Shown: positions 23,951-32,672 of the stretch, one piece after another
Layout: every line of letters begins with the position of its first letter
Position numbering within the stretch: position 1 is the first letter of the stretch
Source of the DNA: SHZI01 sp040080965
GTDB lineage: Bacteria > Pseudomonadota > Gammaproteobacteria > Steroidobacterales > GCA-2729495
DNA: 64,000 nucleotides
Direction: 5' to 3'
Assembly (NCBI GenBank): GCA_040080965.1
Contig: JBEBHH010000012.1
Location: forward strand, 1-64,000
The notes under the pieces: generated by a model
Seen by the model: the letters and a program-made list of their open reading frames with translations, nothing else
The model's database searches: none
What the model was told of the DNA's origin: nothing
Translations under genes and position numbers: made by a program

Positions 23951-23975
23951 GAGTCGCGCCGGTAGGCGCTCCTAC
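23951..23975 (-). repeat. GTAG-type REP palindrome (element B)
   Basis: On the minus strand GTAGGAGCGCC, loop TACC, GGCGCGACTC. The stem is GCGCC/GGCGC (23965-23969 with 23956-23960). The TAG within GTAG (23974-23972) is the lysS stop codon. It faces element A across the small ORF in between. Confidence 0.75.
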
Positions 23976-25459
23976 GATCCCGAATCCCTGAGATGGGGAA
24001 ACAGGAGCACGTCGCGGATGGACGCCTGGTTGGCAATGAACATCACCAGCCGGTCGACGCCGATACCAAGTCCGGCGGTCGGTGGCATGCCGTACTCAAG
24101 CGCGGTGATGTAGTCCGCGTCATAGAACATGGCCTCCACGTCCCCGGAATCCTTCTGCTCGACCTGTGCCCGGAAACGCTCCGCCTGGTCCTCCGAATCG
24201 TTGAGCTCGGAAAAGCCATTGGCGAGCTCCCGGCCATTGATGAAGAACTCGAAGCGGTCGGTGAGGAACGGATCGGCGTCCGAGCGGCGCGCCAGAGGCG
24301 ACACCTCGGCCGGATAGCCCGTGACAAAGGTCGGATCGACCAGCTGGTGCTCGGCCGTCTTCTCGAAGATCTCGATGAGCAGCTTGCCCGCGCCGTAACC
24401 GGCCTTCAACGGAATGCCGAGGGTCGAGCAGACCCCTCGGAGGTACTCCACGTCCCGCAGCCTGCCCCGGTCCAGGGACAGATTGTGCAGGTGAACAGCA
24501 TCCTCCACCGACAGCTGGCGGAACGGGAGGGAAAGGTCATGAACCCTCCCCTGGTACTCGACCTGCGTCGTGCCGAGCACATGCACCGCAAGGCCGCGAA
24601 GCAGGTTCTCGAGCATCTCGATCAGAGTCGTGTAGTCGGCGTAGGCCATGTACAACTCGAGCATCGTGAACTCGGGGTTGTGCTGGGTCGAGATGCCCTC
24701 GTTGCGGAAATTCCGGTTCAGCTCATAGACCCGCTCGAAGCCACCGACCACGAGGCGCTTCAGGAACAGTTCCGGCGCTACCCGCAGGTAGAGTTCGCGG
24801 TCCAGCGCGTTGTGATGGGTGATGAACGGACGGGCCACCGCGCCGCCCGGGATCATCTGCATCATTGGCGTCTCGACCTCGAGGAAATCGAGGGCGTTCA
24901 GGTATGAGCGAAGAAATTGCACTACCCGGGTCCGGGTCTCGAAGACCCGCCGGGTTTCCTCGTTTACGATCAGGTCCACGTAGCGCTGGCGGTAGCGTGC
25001 CTCCTGGTCGGTCAGCCCATGGAACTTCTCGGGCAACGGCTGCAGCGACTTGGTCAGCAGCGTGAGCTGGGCCGCCTTGACGCTGAGCTCGCCCGTCTTC
25101 GTGCGGAACATGTTGCCGCGCACGCCGACGATGTCCCCGAGGTCCAGGCTCTTGAACAGCGCGTACGCCTCGTCACCCAGGGTTTCCCTCTGCAGGAAGA
25201 CCTGGATCTGCCCCGAGCGGTCCTGGAGCGTGGCGAAGCTGGCCTTGCCCATCACCCGCTTGGTCAGCATGCGGCCACCGACGAGCACTTCAACCGGATC
25301 GGCCTCCAGCGACTCGTTGCTGTAGCCCTCGTAGACCGAGTGCAGCTGGCCTGCGAGCGCGCTGCGCCGGAAGCCGTTCGGAAAGGTGAAACCGGCCGCG
25401 CGGAGTTCGGCGAGCTTCCGCCGGCGCTCGGCGACGAGCTTGTTGTCTTCCTGGGTCAT
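23972..25459 (-). CDS. lysS: Lysyl-tRNA synthetase, class II
   Basis: LysS charges tRNA-Lys. The 495 residues show the N-terminal OB-fold anticodon-binding domain and class II motifs 1 (FLEVETPMMQMIPGGAVARPF), 2 (FRNEGISTQHNPEFTMLE) and 3 (GLGIGVDRLVM). It follows prfB by two bases (prfB stop at 25462, lysS start at 25459), the standard recJ-prfB-lysS order. Its TAG stop is provided by REP element B. Confidence 0.97.
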   Translation of the reverse strand: MTQEDNKLVAERRRKLAELRAAGFTFPNGFRRSALAGQLHSVYEGYSNESLEADPVEVLVGGRMLTKRVMGKASFATLQDRSGQIQVFLQRETLGDEAYALFKSLDLGDIVGVRGNMFRTKTGELSVKAAQLTLLTKSLQPLPEKFHGLTDQEARYRQRYVDLIVNEETRRVFETRTRVVQFLRSYLNALDFLEVETPMMQMIPGGAVARPFITHHNALDRELYLRVAPELFLKRLVVGGFERVYELNRNFRNEGISTQHNPEFTMLELYMAYADYTTLIEMLENLLRGLAVHVLGTTQVEYQGRVHDLSLPFRQLSVEDAVHLHNLSLDRGRLRDVEYLRGVCSTLGIPLKAGYGAGKLLIEIFEKTAEHQLVDPTFVTGYPAEVSPLARRSDADPFLTDRFEFFINGRELANGFSELNDSEDQAERFRAQVEQKDSGDVEAMFYDADYITALEYGMPPTAGLGIGVDRLVMFIANQASIRDVLLFPHLRDSGS

Positions 25460-25461
25460 CG

Positions 25462-26557
25462 TCAGAGGCCCTGCTTGAGACTGGCTTCGATGAACTTGCG
25501 GAGATCGCCATCGAGGATCTTGTCGGGACTGCCCGACTCAACTCCGGTGCGGAGGTCCTTCACCCGCGACTGGTCGAGCACGTAGGACCGGATCTGCTGG
25601 CCCCAGCCCACGTCGGTCTTGGTGTCCTCGAGCGCCTGGGCTTCGGCCCGCCGCTTCTGCTCCTCCAGCTCGTAGAGTTTGGCACGCAGCTGTTTCATGG
25701 CGGTGGCGCGGTTCTTGTGCTGGGAGCGCTCGCTCTGGCACTGGACGACCGTGTTCGTGGGGACGTGGGTGATGCGCACCGCCGACTCGGTCTTGTTGAC
25801 GTGCTGCCCACCCGCGCCGCTGGCGCGGTAGACGTCGATCCGCAGGTCCGAGGGATCGATCTCGATCTCGATGTCGTCATCGATCTCGGGCGATACGAAG
25901 ACGGCGGCAAACGACGTGTGCCGCCGGTTGCCGGAATCGAAGGGCGACTTGCGCACCAGGCGGTGCACACCGGTCTCCGTGCGCAGCCAGCCGTAGGCGT
26001 GGGGACCAATTACATGGATGGTGGCGCTCTTTATTCCCGCCACCTCGCCGGCGGACGCCTCGATCATTTCCGCCGAGAAACCGTTCGACTCCGCGTACTT
26101 CAGGTACATGCGGAGCAGCATCGCCGCCCAGTCCTGGGCCTCGGTGCCGCCGGCGCCAGCCTGGACGTCGAGAAAGGCGTTCGCGGCGTCGTGCGTGCCG
26201 GAAAACATCCGGCCGAACTCGAGCTGCTCGACATCGGACGTCACCGACTTCAGGTCGCGGACGACCTCACCGACGGTTCCTTCGTCATTTTCCTCTTCGG
26301 CGAGCTCCAGCAGGCCGACGGAATCCTCGAGGGCCCGGTCGATCTTCTCGATGCGGGCCACGACAGCCTCAAGATCGGACTGCTCCTTGCCCAGGGCCTG
26401 GGCGCGCGCGGGGTCGTTCCAGACGGAAGGGTCCTGCAGGGCCTCTCGGACTTCGCTCAGGCGGCGCGTCTTGGCGTCGAAGTCAAAGATACCCCCTGAG
26501 AGCGCCACTGCGCTCGCGAAGGTCACGGATGGAGAGCTTGATCTGGGCGGTTTCCAT
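25462..26557 (-). CDS. prfB: Peptide chain release factor 2 with programmed +1 frameshift
   Basis: RF2 terminates translation at UGA and UAA. Translation starts at ATG 26557 (METAQIKLSIRD) and runs 24 codons to the slippery CTT (26488-26486) followed by in-frame TGA (26485-26483) and C. An internal Shine-Dalgarno-like AGGGGG (26497-26492) sits three bases before CTT, the same arrangement as in E. coli. After +1 slippage the product continues LDFDAKTRRL to give 364 residues. The later part has SPFDSG (UGA-specificity SPF motif) and the catalytic GGQ in SGAGGQHVNK. The TGA is read by RF2 itself, giving autoregulation. Annotating only the long downstream frame would miss the true N-terminus. Confidence 0.97.
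26482..26497 (-). promoter_or_regulatory. prfB recoding site
   Basis: AGGGGG TAT CTT TGA C on the minus strand: stimulatory anti-anti-Shine-Dalgarno, P-site slippery leucine codon, and the UGA read by RF2. When RF2 is scarce the ribosome slips +1 and makes more RF2. Confidence 0.95.
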
Positions 26558-26587
26558 GGACGGGAATCGTGCGGGAAAACGGGAATC

Positions 26588-28339
26588 CTAGACGCATTCC
26601 AGATGCTCAACAACCAGCTGGGCCGTGCGCTCGTCCCGGTAGTGGTTGACGTCGAGGCGGTAGACAAGCCGCGCAGGTGCGTTACGGGGGCCGGACAGCG
26701 GCGCGCGCCTGAACGCCATGGCATCCACCACCGCACCCCCGTCCCGGTGCTGGACGCGGAGCTTGAGGTGCTTCTCGCCGACCACCCGCTGTTCGCGGAC
26801 CGTGAACAGGTTGTCGAACAAGGGCTCCGGAAATGCCTGGCCCCAGGGTCCGGCCGCAGCCAGCACCTCGGCAACACCGAGCTGCAGTTCGCCGGGCTCG
26901 AGCCCGCCGTCTGTCCAGACGACGTTCCCGCCACCAAGCGGATCCCGCACGCGCTCCAGTTCGGCGGCAAAGGCGCACTGAAAGGCGGGAAGGTCGACCT
27001 CTGCGATCGTCAGGCCCGCGGCCATGGCGTGCCCGCCATAGCGGATATCCCTGGCGGGGAGCTGGGCCACGGCGTTGGCGATGAGGTCCCGGACATGAAT
27101 GCCCTCCACCGACCGGGCCGAACCGCGAAGCAGGCCGGGCTCGGTGGCACGCGCAAAGGCAATGGCCGGCTCGCCGGTGATTTCCCGGATGCGGCTTGCG
27201 ACCAGACCGACGATCCCCGGATGCCAGCGCTCGTCGAACAGGCAAGCAGCGCCTCCGGAGGCGACGGCGGACCCGGACAGGTCAGCGAGCAACGCCTGGG
27301 CCTCGCCCTGCATCCGGTCCTGCAGTGCGCGCCGCTCGGCGTTCAGCGCGTCGAGCTGCGCGGCCTGACCGCGCGCCGTGGCGGCGTCCTGCGCGAGGAG
27401 GCACTCGATGCCGAGGGTCATGTCGGTCAGCCGCCCCGCTGCATTCAGGCGCGGGGCGATGGCGAAGCCCAGGTCGCTGCTGCGGGCAAGGGCCGGGTCG
27501 CGGCCCGCCACGCGGAAGAGCGCCTCGACACCGGGACGGGTGCGCCCGGACCGGATTCTCCGGAGGCCCTCCGCGACCAGGATCCGGTTATTGAAGTCCA
27601 GCGGCACGAGATCAGCCACGGTGCCAAGCGCCACCAGGTCGAGGCACGCGGTGACGGCGTCACGCGCGACGTCGGCCGGGACGAGGTCGAGCTCGGCCAG
27701 CCGCCTGCCCGTGGCAGCCATCAGGTAGAAGGCCACGCCCACGCCGCACAACGCCGGACTGCCAAAGGTTGAACCGGGCAGGTTCGGATTGACGATGAGC
27801 GCCGCCTCGGGTAGCTCCGCGCCAGCCAGGTGATGGTCGGTGACCAGCACCTCCATGCCCAGAGCACGGGCACGACGAATTCCGTCGAAGCTGGTGATGC
27901 CATTATCCACCGTCAGCAGCAAGCCCGGCTTCCGGGCCGCAGCCAGCTCGGCGATGCCGGGCGACAGGCCGTAACCGAGGGTGAAGCGGTCTGGCACGAG
28001 GAAACCAGGCTCTGCGAATCCGAATGCGCGGAGGCAGGCCATGGTGAGCGCGGTGGCCGTCGCCCCGTCCGCGTCGAAGTCACCAATGATCAGCACCCGC
28101 TCGCCCCGGACCCGGGCCGACGCGAGGCGCTCCGCCGCCGCGGCAACACCCGGCAGGTCGCCGACGGGCAGCAGCTGCGAAAGTCCCGGCCGCAGCTGGC
28201 CGGGCGTGACCTCGCGCGCGGCCAGCACGCGGCGCACGATCGGGTGGAGGTCGGAGGGCAAAGCATCGGCAAACTGCGCGCGGGCCGGCCGGCAACGGAT
28301 GTCCGGCTGCCCGGCCTGCTGAGCGGCACGGGACCTCAT
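26588..28339 (-). CDS. recJ: Single-stranded-DNA-specific exonuclease RecJ
   Basis: RecJ degrades single-stranded DNA 5'-3' in recombination and mismatch repair. The 583 residues show the DHH phosphoesterase motifs: IGDFDADGATAT, VDNGI, TDHHLAG and NPN, and a DHHA1 region with RYGGHAMAAGLTI. The ATG at 28339 gives the family length (about 577); the longer upstream frame crosses the divergent neighbour and is rejected. It heads recJ-prfB-lysS, with 30 bases before prfB. The divergent gene at 28370 begins only 30 bases away. Confidence 0.96.
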   Translation of the reverse strand: MRSRAAQQAGQPDIRCRPARAQFADALPSDLHPIVRRVLAAREVTPGQLRPGLSQLLPVGDLPGVAAAAERLASARVRGERVLIIGDFDADGATATALTMACLRAFGFAEPGFLVPDRFTLGYGLSPGIAELAAARKPGLLLTVDNGITSFDGIRRARALGMEVLVTDHHLAGAELPEAALIVNPNLPGSTFGSPALCGVGVAFYLMAATGRRLAELDLVPADVARDAVTACLDLVALGTVADLVPLDFNNRILVAEGLRRIRSGRTRPGVEALFRVAGRDPALARSSDLGFAIAPRLNAAGRLTDMTLGIECLLAQDAATARGQAAQLDALNAERRALQDRMQGEAQALLADLSGSAVASGGAACLFDERWHPGIVGLVASRIREITGEPAIAFARATEPGLLRGSARSVEGIHVRDLIANAVAQLPARDIRYGGHAMAAGLTIAEVDLPAFQCAFAAELERVRDPLGGGNVVWTDGGLEPGELQLGVAEVLAAAGPWGQAFPEPLFDNLFTVREQRVVGEKHLKLRVQHRDGGAVVDAMAFRRAPLSGPRNAPARLVYRLDVNHYRDERTAQLVVEHLECV

Positions 28340-28369
28340 GTTATCGTCGGCCGCCAGCGGGAAAGTGTC

Positions 28370-28741
28370 ATGAAACTGCACGCAGACAAGGGCTCGGGAA
28401 ATTATATACAGTCGGTCACGGGTGACGCCGTCCTGATCAATGGCGCCAGCTACTCGGGCCATGTGATCGTCAGTGCAGACCGGATCATCACCGGGTGGAC
28501 GCCTCGTCCCATAGCCGAACTGCAGCTGGAGGATTTCGCGGCGGCCCTCGAGCTGGAGCCCGAGGTGATCCTGTTCGGCACCGGCAATACGCACCGCTTC
28601 GCAGGCAACCGCCTGATGACTGCCATCATGTCCCGCGGCGTGGGCTTCGAGGTCATGGCCACCCGGGCAGCCTGTCGCACCTACAACGTGCTGACGGCGG
28701 AGGACCGCCGGGTCGTGGCGGCGCTGCTGCTCGAGAGGTAG
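28370..28741 (+). CDS. Mth938/DUF498 family protein
   Basis: This 123-residue protein belongs to the DUF498/Mth938-like fold, related to mitochondrial NDUFAF3, a complex I assembly factor. Recognisable stretches are YSGHVIVSADRIITGW, VILFGTGNTHRF and MATRAACRTYNVL. The bacterial function is unknown. The start is ATG at 28370, after GGGAAAG. The TAG stop is formed by the left GTAG of the BIME at 28738. Confidence 0.85.
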   Translation: MKLHADKGSGNYIQSVTGDAVLINGASYSGHVIVSADRIITGWTPRPIAELQLEDFAAALELEPEVILFGTGNTHRFAGNRLMTAIMSRGVGFEVMATRAACRTYNVLTAEDRRVVAALLLER

Positions 28742-28827
28742 GAGCGCCTTGAGGCGCGACGGCTTCCCGGGAGAATCGAGTCCGCGAGTCTCTCCCGGGA
28801 AGCCGTCGCGCCTCAAGGCGCTCCTAC
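28738..28827. repeat. BIME: paired REP elements as a 37-bp inverted repeat (element C)
   Basis: Left arm 28738-28774 and right arm 28791-28827 are perfect 37-bp reverse complements around a 16-bp spacer. Each arm begins GTAGGAGCGCC, has its own small hairpin (GCGCC TTGA GGCGC) and ends CTTCCCGGGAGA. The outer GTAGs supply the TAG stops of both convergent flanking genes, so the element fills the whole intergenic space. The RNA would form a very strong hairpin, probably ending both transcripts or protecting 3' ends. Confidence 0.9.
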
Positions 28828-29555
28828 GGCGCCCGGGGCAGTTCGGACAGCGGATCCAGCGGCGTGCCGTTGCGCCGGATCTCGAAATGCAGGGCCGGCC
28901 TGCGGCCCGCTCCGGCGGCGCCGGGCCCCTCGCCCATCCGCGCTATCTGCTGCCCGGCCTCCACCCGGTCGCCTTCGCGAACCAGCAGGGCCTGGTTGTA
29001 CCCGTAGGCGCTGAGCCAGCTTGAGCTGTGCTTGATGATCAGGAGCTCGCCGTAACCCTTGAGGCCGCTGCCCGCATAGACCACCTGGCCGCCGGCCGCC
29101 GCCCGGATGGCATCACCCGCACGCCCCCCGAGCTGAATGCCGGATGCGGTCAGTGGCGACTCCCCGTAGCGCGCGAGAACCGGGCCTTTGACTGGCCACT
29201 GCCACCGGGGCGCCGTTTCGCTGGCCGGCACCGGGCGGGACGCCGGCGGCGCTGCCCCGCCGGGCGGCGACAGCCGCAGACGCTGGCCGACGCGGATCAG
29301 CGCGCCGTCGCCGAGCTGGTTCCAGGCCGCCAGCTGATCCACGCCGAGGCCGTAGCGGAACGCAATCGAATACAGGGTTTCGCCAGGACTGACCGTGTGC
29401 CACTGCGGGCGGGCGCCCGCGCCCGGCTTTCCGGCGGGCGACGACACCGGGCGGGTTCCGGCCGCGCCAGTCTCTTCCCAGCGAACCGCCCCGCTACAGG
29501 CCACGAGCAGCGTGAACAGGAGCGCGAGTACCAGCCGCGGTGCCAGGCGGCGCAT
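28824..29555 (-). CDS. nlpD: NlpD-like lipoprotein with LysM and degenerate M23 domain
   Basis: NlpD activates periplasmic N-acetylmuramyl-L-alanine amidases during cell separation. The 243-residue protein has a lipobox (LLVAC), a LysM domain (HTVSPGETLYSIAFRYG, near 50-95) and a C-terminal LytM/M23 domain. Zinc ligands are lost: the usual HxxxD reads ASGIQLGG, and SAYAH reads SAYGYN, consistent with a non-catalytic activator. The start at 29555 leaves a 10-base gap after pcm. The surE-pcm-nlpD order is typical, but rpoS does not follow; the gene ends inside a BIME. Confidence 0.9.
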   Translation of the reverse strand: MRRLAPRLVLALLFTLLVACSGAVRWEETGAAGTRPVSSPAGKPGAGARPQWHTVSPGETLYSIAFRYGLGVDQLAAWNQLGDGALIRVGQRLRLSPPGGAAPPASRPVPASETAPRWQWPVKGPVLARYGESPLTASGIQLGGRAGDAIRAAAGGQVVYAGSGLKGYGELLIIKHSSSWLSAYGYNQALLVREGDRVEAGQQIARMGEGPGAAGAGRRPALHFEIRRNGTPLDPLSELPRAP

Positions 29556-29565
29556 GGTGGCCCGC

Positions 29566-30240
29566 TCAGCCCGTCCCCTCGACGAGCGGCACGAAGGAAA
29601 CCCGGGACAACTGCTCGCGGACATACTGGTCGCCCGTGCGGGTGTAGCGCACCAGATCCTGCTGGCCCGAGGGACCCACCGGGATGATGAGCCGGCCGCC
29701 CTCGTTGAGCTGCTCGAGGAGTGCACCCGGCACCTCGGCGGGCGCCGCCGCCACGATGATCGCGTCAAACGGCGCCTGGCCAGGCCAGCCCTTGAACCCG
29801 TCGCCGTGGCGGTAACGGATATTGTCGAAGCCGAGTTCATTGAGCCGGGTGCGGGCCGCCTGCTGGAGACCGCTGATGCGCTCGATGGTGAAGAGCTGAC
29901 GGACGAACGGTGACAGGACGGCGGTCTGGTACCCACAGCCGGTACCGACCTCCAGGACCTTCCTGAGCGGCAGGTCAACACCCGCAATCAGCGCCTGCGT
30001 CATCAGGGCCACCACCCAGGGCTGGGAAATGGTCTGTCCCTGGCCGATGGGCAGGGCGCTGTCCTCGTAGGCCCGGCTGGCGAGGGCCTCGTCGACGAAC
30101 AGGTGCCGTGGCACGCTGCGGATGCGCTCCAGCACCGCCTGGTTGCTGATCCCGGTCTCGCCAAGGCGCTGTACCAGCCGCTCGCGGGTGCGGGCGGAGG
30201 TCATGCCGATGCCGCGGATGGCGCGCTTCTCGCCCGTCAC
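29566..30240 (-). CDS. pcm: Protein-L-isoaspartate O-methyltransferase
   Basis: Pcm methylates isoaspartyl residues to start repair of aged proteins. The 224 residues contain DSALPIGQGQTISQP, the SAM-binding VLEVGTGCGYQTAVL and the late motif GGRLIIPVG. The start is GTG at 30240, 10 bases after surE; an inner Met at residue 13 (MTSART) is a possible alternative. Gene order with surE and nlpD supports the call. Confidence 0.95.
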   Translation of the reverse strand: MTGEKRAIRGIGMTSARTRERLVQRLGETGISNQAVLERIRSVPRHLFVDEALASRAYEDSALPIGQGQTISQPWVVALMTQALIAGVDLPLRKVLEVGTGCGYQTAVLSPFVRQLFTIERISGLQQAARTRLNELGFDNIRYRHGDGFKGWPGQAPFDAIIVAAAPAEVPGALLEQLNEGGRLIIPVGPSGQQDLVRYTRTGDQYVREQLSRVSFVPLVEGTG

Positions 30241-30250
30241 GGCTTCCCGC

Positions 30251-30991
30251 TCACTTCGGGAGCCACTCCGCGATCAGTTCGAGGCGCGCCCGGTCGGTGA
30301 GGTCGAGCTTCAGCGGCGTAACGGACACGTAGCCGTGCTCCACCGCGTGGAAGTCCGTGCCGGGCCCCGCATCCTGCCCCTTGCCGGCGGCGCCTACCCA
30401 GTAGATCCGGCGGCCCTTCGGGTCCCGGGCCTCCACCACCCGCTCGGACCGGTGGCGGTAGCCGAGCCGGGTGGCCTGGAAGCCCCGCAGCCCGGCGAAG
30501 GGGATGTCGGGCACATTCACGTTGAGGATCGTGTCCGGCGGCAAGGGTGTCTGCACGAGCGTCTGGAACAGCGTCCGGATGGCCTGCCCCGCCGTGTCGA
30601 AGTACCGGTGCTCGCCGGTGAGTGAAACCGCGATGGCCGGCAAGCCGAGGAACCGCCCCTCGACTGCCGCCGCGACCGTGCCGGAGTACAGAACGTCATC
30701 GCCCAGGTTCGCGCCGTGATTGATCCCCGCGATCACCATGTCAGGCTCGTGCTCGAGCAGGCCCGTGATCGCGAGGTGTACACAGTCCGTGGGCGTTCCA
30801 TTGACGTAGTGGATGCCCTCCCGGGTCTTGCCCACGCGCAGTGGCGTTTCGAGCGTCAGTGAATGACTTGCGCCGCTCTGGTTCCGGTCGGGGGCCACGA
30901 CGGTGATTTCCGCCAGGTCGGCCAGGCTCAGGGCGAGCGTGGCCAGGCCATCGGCCTGATAGCCGTCGTCGTTGGACAGGAGGAGACGCAT
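30251..30991 (-). CDS. surE: 5'/3'-nucleotidase SurE
   Basis: SurE is a metal-dependent phosphatase acting on nucleoside monophosphates and short polyphosphates, important in stationary phase. The 246 residues carry LLSNDDGYQADG at the N-terminus (two metal-binding Asp), APDRNQSGASHSLT and INHGANLGDDVLYSGTV. It is divergent from the Smr gene and is the first gene of surE-pcm-nlpD. truD, which normally precedes it, is absent. Confidence 0.96.
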   Translation of the reverse strand: MRLLLSNDDGYQADGLATLALSLADLAEITVVAPDRNQSGASHSLTLETPLRVGKTREGIHYVNGTPTDCVHLAITGLLEHEPDMVIAGINHGANLGDDVLYSGTVAAAVEGRFLGLPAIAVSLTGEHRYFDTAGQAIRTLFQTLVQTPLPPDTILNVNVPDIPFAGLRGFQATRLGYRHRSERVVEARDPKGRRIYWVGAAGKGQDAGPGTDFHAVEHGYVSVTPLKLDLTDRARLELIAEWLPK

Positions 30992-31112
30992 TGTTATTCA
31001 GCAGCCGGGACAGTGAAGCCCTAGAATGCTAAAGCATAGCGGGCAGGCGCGCGAGCGCGCCGCTGGCCTTGCCGGACAAACCACTGCCCGACAAACCATT
31101 GAAGGAGGCCTG

Positions 31113-31661
31113 GTGACGCGGAAGGGCGGAAAGCATCCTCCGGCGGACGATGCCACGTCCTTCGGGTCGCTGGTCGGCCCCGTGCAACCGGTCAGGGCCA
31201 AACGCCGCGTGGCCCTTCGCAAGCCGCCGCCCCCGCCCCGGGCCCGTTTTGCCCGCGCCGACGACCAGGCAGTGCTGGAGGAATCCCTGGCGGCCGGGCC
31301 CGGCGAGGTGGGCCTGGAGAATGGCGAGGAACTCAGCTTCCGCCGCCCGCATATCCCCCTCAAGGTCCTGAAGGACCTCAGGCGCGGCAAGTACTCGATA
31401 CAGGATGAACTGGACCTCCACGGCCTCACCGCCAACGAGGCGCGGGTGATGCTCCGGGAATTCATGAATGATGTCCTCCTGCACGGTCACCGCTGCGTGC
31501 GGATCGTCCACGGGAAGGGGCTGCGTTCCGGCCCCGGCGGGCCGGTGCTGAAGGTCAAGCTGAACAAGTGGCTGCCCCAGTGGGACCAGGTGCTGGCGTT
31601 CACGACAGCGCCTGCCCGGGATGGCGGTACCGGGGCCTTGTACGTGCTGCTGGCCCGATAA
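31113..31661 (+). CDS. Smr domain protein (SmrA/SmrB-like)
   Basis: This 182-residue protein has a C-terminal Smr domain with LDLHGLTANEAR and VRIVHGKGLRSG. Such proteins act as endonucleases; SmrB cleaves mRNA at collided ribosomes. The DLHG and HGKG motifs are intact. The start is GTG at 31113: GGAGG (31104-31108) lies five bases upstream, and the length matches E. coli SmrB (183). An earlier ATG at 31026 is in frame but has no such site. It is divergent from surE. Confidence 0.88.
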   Translation: MTRKGGKHPPADDATSFGSLVGPVQPVRAKRRVALRKPPPPPRARFARADDQAVLEESLAAGPGEVGLENGEELSFRRPHIPLKVLKDLRRGKYSIQDELDLHGLTANEARVMLREFMNDVLLHGHRCVRIVHGKGLRSGPGGPVLKVKLNKWLPQWDQVLAFTTAPARDGGTGALYVLLAR

Positions 31662-31674
31662 CAGAGGTAGACGG

Positions 31675-32664
31675 ATGCAATACACGAAGCTTGGGCGGAG
31701 CGGCCTGACCGTCTCGCGGCTGGTGCTCGGCACCATGAATTTCGGCCAGTACACGAACGAGGCGGACTCCCACGCGCTCCTGGACCGGGCCCTGGAGCAC
31801 GGCATCAACCTCGTCGACACGGCCAACATGTACGGCGGCACGGCCGGCCCCGGCATCACGGAGGAAATCATTGGCCGCTGGTTCGCCCGCGGCGGCGAGC
31901 GACGGCAGCGCGCCGTGATCGCAACCAAGCTCTACAACTCGATGAAGGGCTTTGGCCGCACGGACAACTGGCCCAACACGACCCACCTCTCCGCCCTGAA
32001 CATCCGGGAGTCCTGCGACGCCTCCCTCCGGCGGCTGCAAACCGACCACATCGACCTCTACCAGATGCACCACATCGACCGGGACACTCCGTTCGACGAG
32101 ATCTGGGAGGCGTTTTCGGTGCTGCGCCAGCAGGGCAAGGTCACCTACTTCGGATCGTCGAACTTCGCCGGCTGGCACCTCGCCCAGGCCCAGGAAAGCG
32201 CGCGCCGCCTTGGCATGCCCGGGCTGGTCTCCGAACAGTCGCTGTACAACCTGCGGCGCCGGACCGTGGAACTGGAGGTCCTGCCAGCGGCACGGGCCTA
32301 CGGCATCGGCCTCATTCCCTGGTCGCCCCTGTCGGGCGGCCTGCTGGGGGGTGTACTGCGCAAGGCACGGGAAGGCCGCAGCGCCGGACCGATGATCAGC
32401 AACTGGCTCGAGAAGGAACGCGCGACGATCCAGCAGTGGGAGGACCTGTGCGCGGAACTGGGCGAGCACCCGGCTGATGTCGCTCTCGCCTGGCTCCTGC
32501 ACCAGCCGGGCGTGACGGCCCCGATCATCGGGCCGCGCACAACGAGCCAGCTTGATGCCTCGCTGCGCTCGCTCGAGATCAGCCTCTCCGCGGATTTTCT
32601 GGCGCGGGTGGACACCCTCTTCCCGGGACCCGGGGGCCCTGCCCCGGAAGCCTACGCCTGGTAG
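31675..32664 (+). CDS. Aldo/keto reductase
   Basis: This 329-residue NADPH-dependent aldo/keto reductase has the catalytic tetrad visible as VDTANMYGG (Asp, Tyr), IATKLYN (Lys) and YQMHHIDR (His), with the cofactor-loop region IPWSPLSGGLLGG and PIIGPRTTSQL. The substrate is not predictable. It starts 13 bases after the Smr gene with AGAGG upstream, so the two are probably cotranscribed. It sits in the slot where ispD-ispF-truD are expected. Confidence 0.9.
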   Translation: MQYTKLGRSGLTVSRLVLGTMNFGQYTNEADSHALLDRALEHGINLVDTANMYGGTAGPGITEEIIGRWFARGGERRQRAVIATKLYNSMKGFGRTDNWPNTTHLSALNIRESCDASLRRLQTDHIDLYQMHHIDRDTPFDEIWEAFSVLRQQGKVTYFGSSNFAGWHLAQAQESARRLGMPGLVSEQSLYNLRRRTVELEVLPAARAYGIGLIPWSPLSGGLLGGVLRKAREGRSAGPMISNWLEKERATIQQWEDLCAELGEHPADVALAWLLHQPGVTAPIIGPRTTSQLDASLRSLEISLSADFLARVDTLFPGPGGPAPEAYAW

Positions 32665-32672
32665 GCCGGCGC

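Noticed and set aside
26461..26570. Disrupted or pseudogenised prfB
   Set aside because: The in-frame TGA is the known programmed frameshift site with its stimulatory sequence, not a mutation.
28738..28827. Insertion sequence or MITE remnant
   Set aside because: No transposase ORF and no target duplication seen. The GTAG head, internal hairpins and recurrence at 23.6 and 23.95 kb fit a BIME of REP elements better.
28738..28827. CRISPR-like repeat
   Set aside because: Only inverted, not regularly spaced direct, repeats; no cas genes.
29566..29987. N-terminal extension of the nlpD frame upstream of 29555
   Set aside because: It runs through pcm in another frame; the lipoprotein signal begins at 29555.
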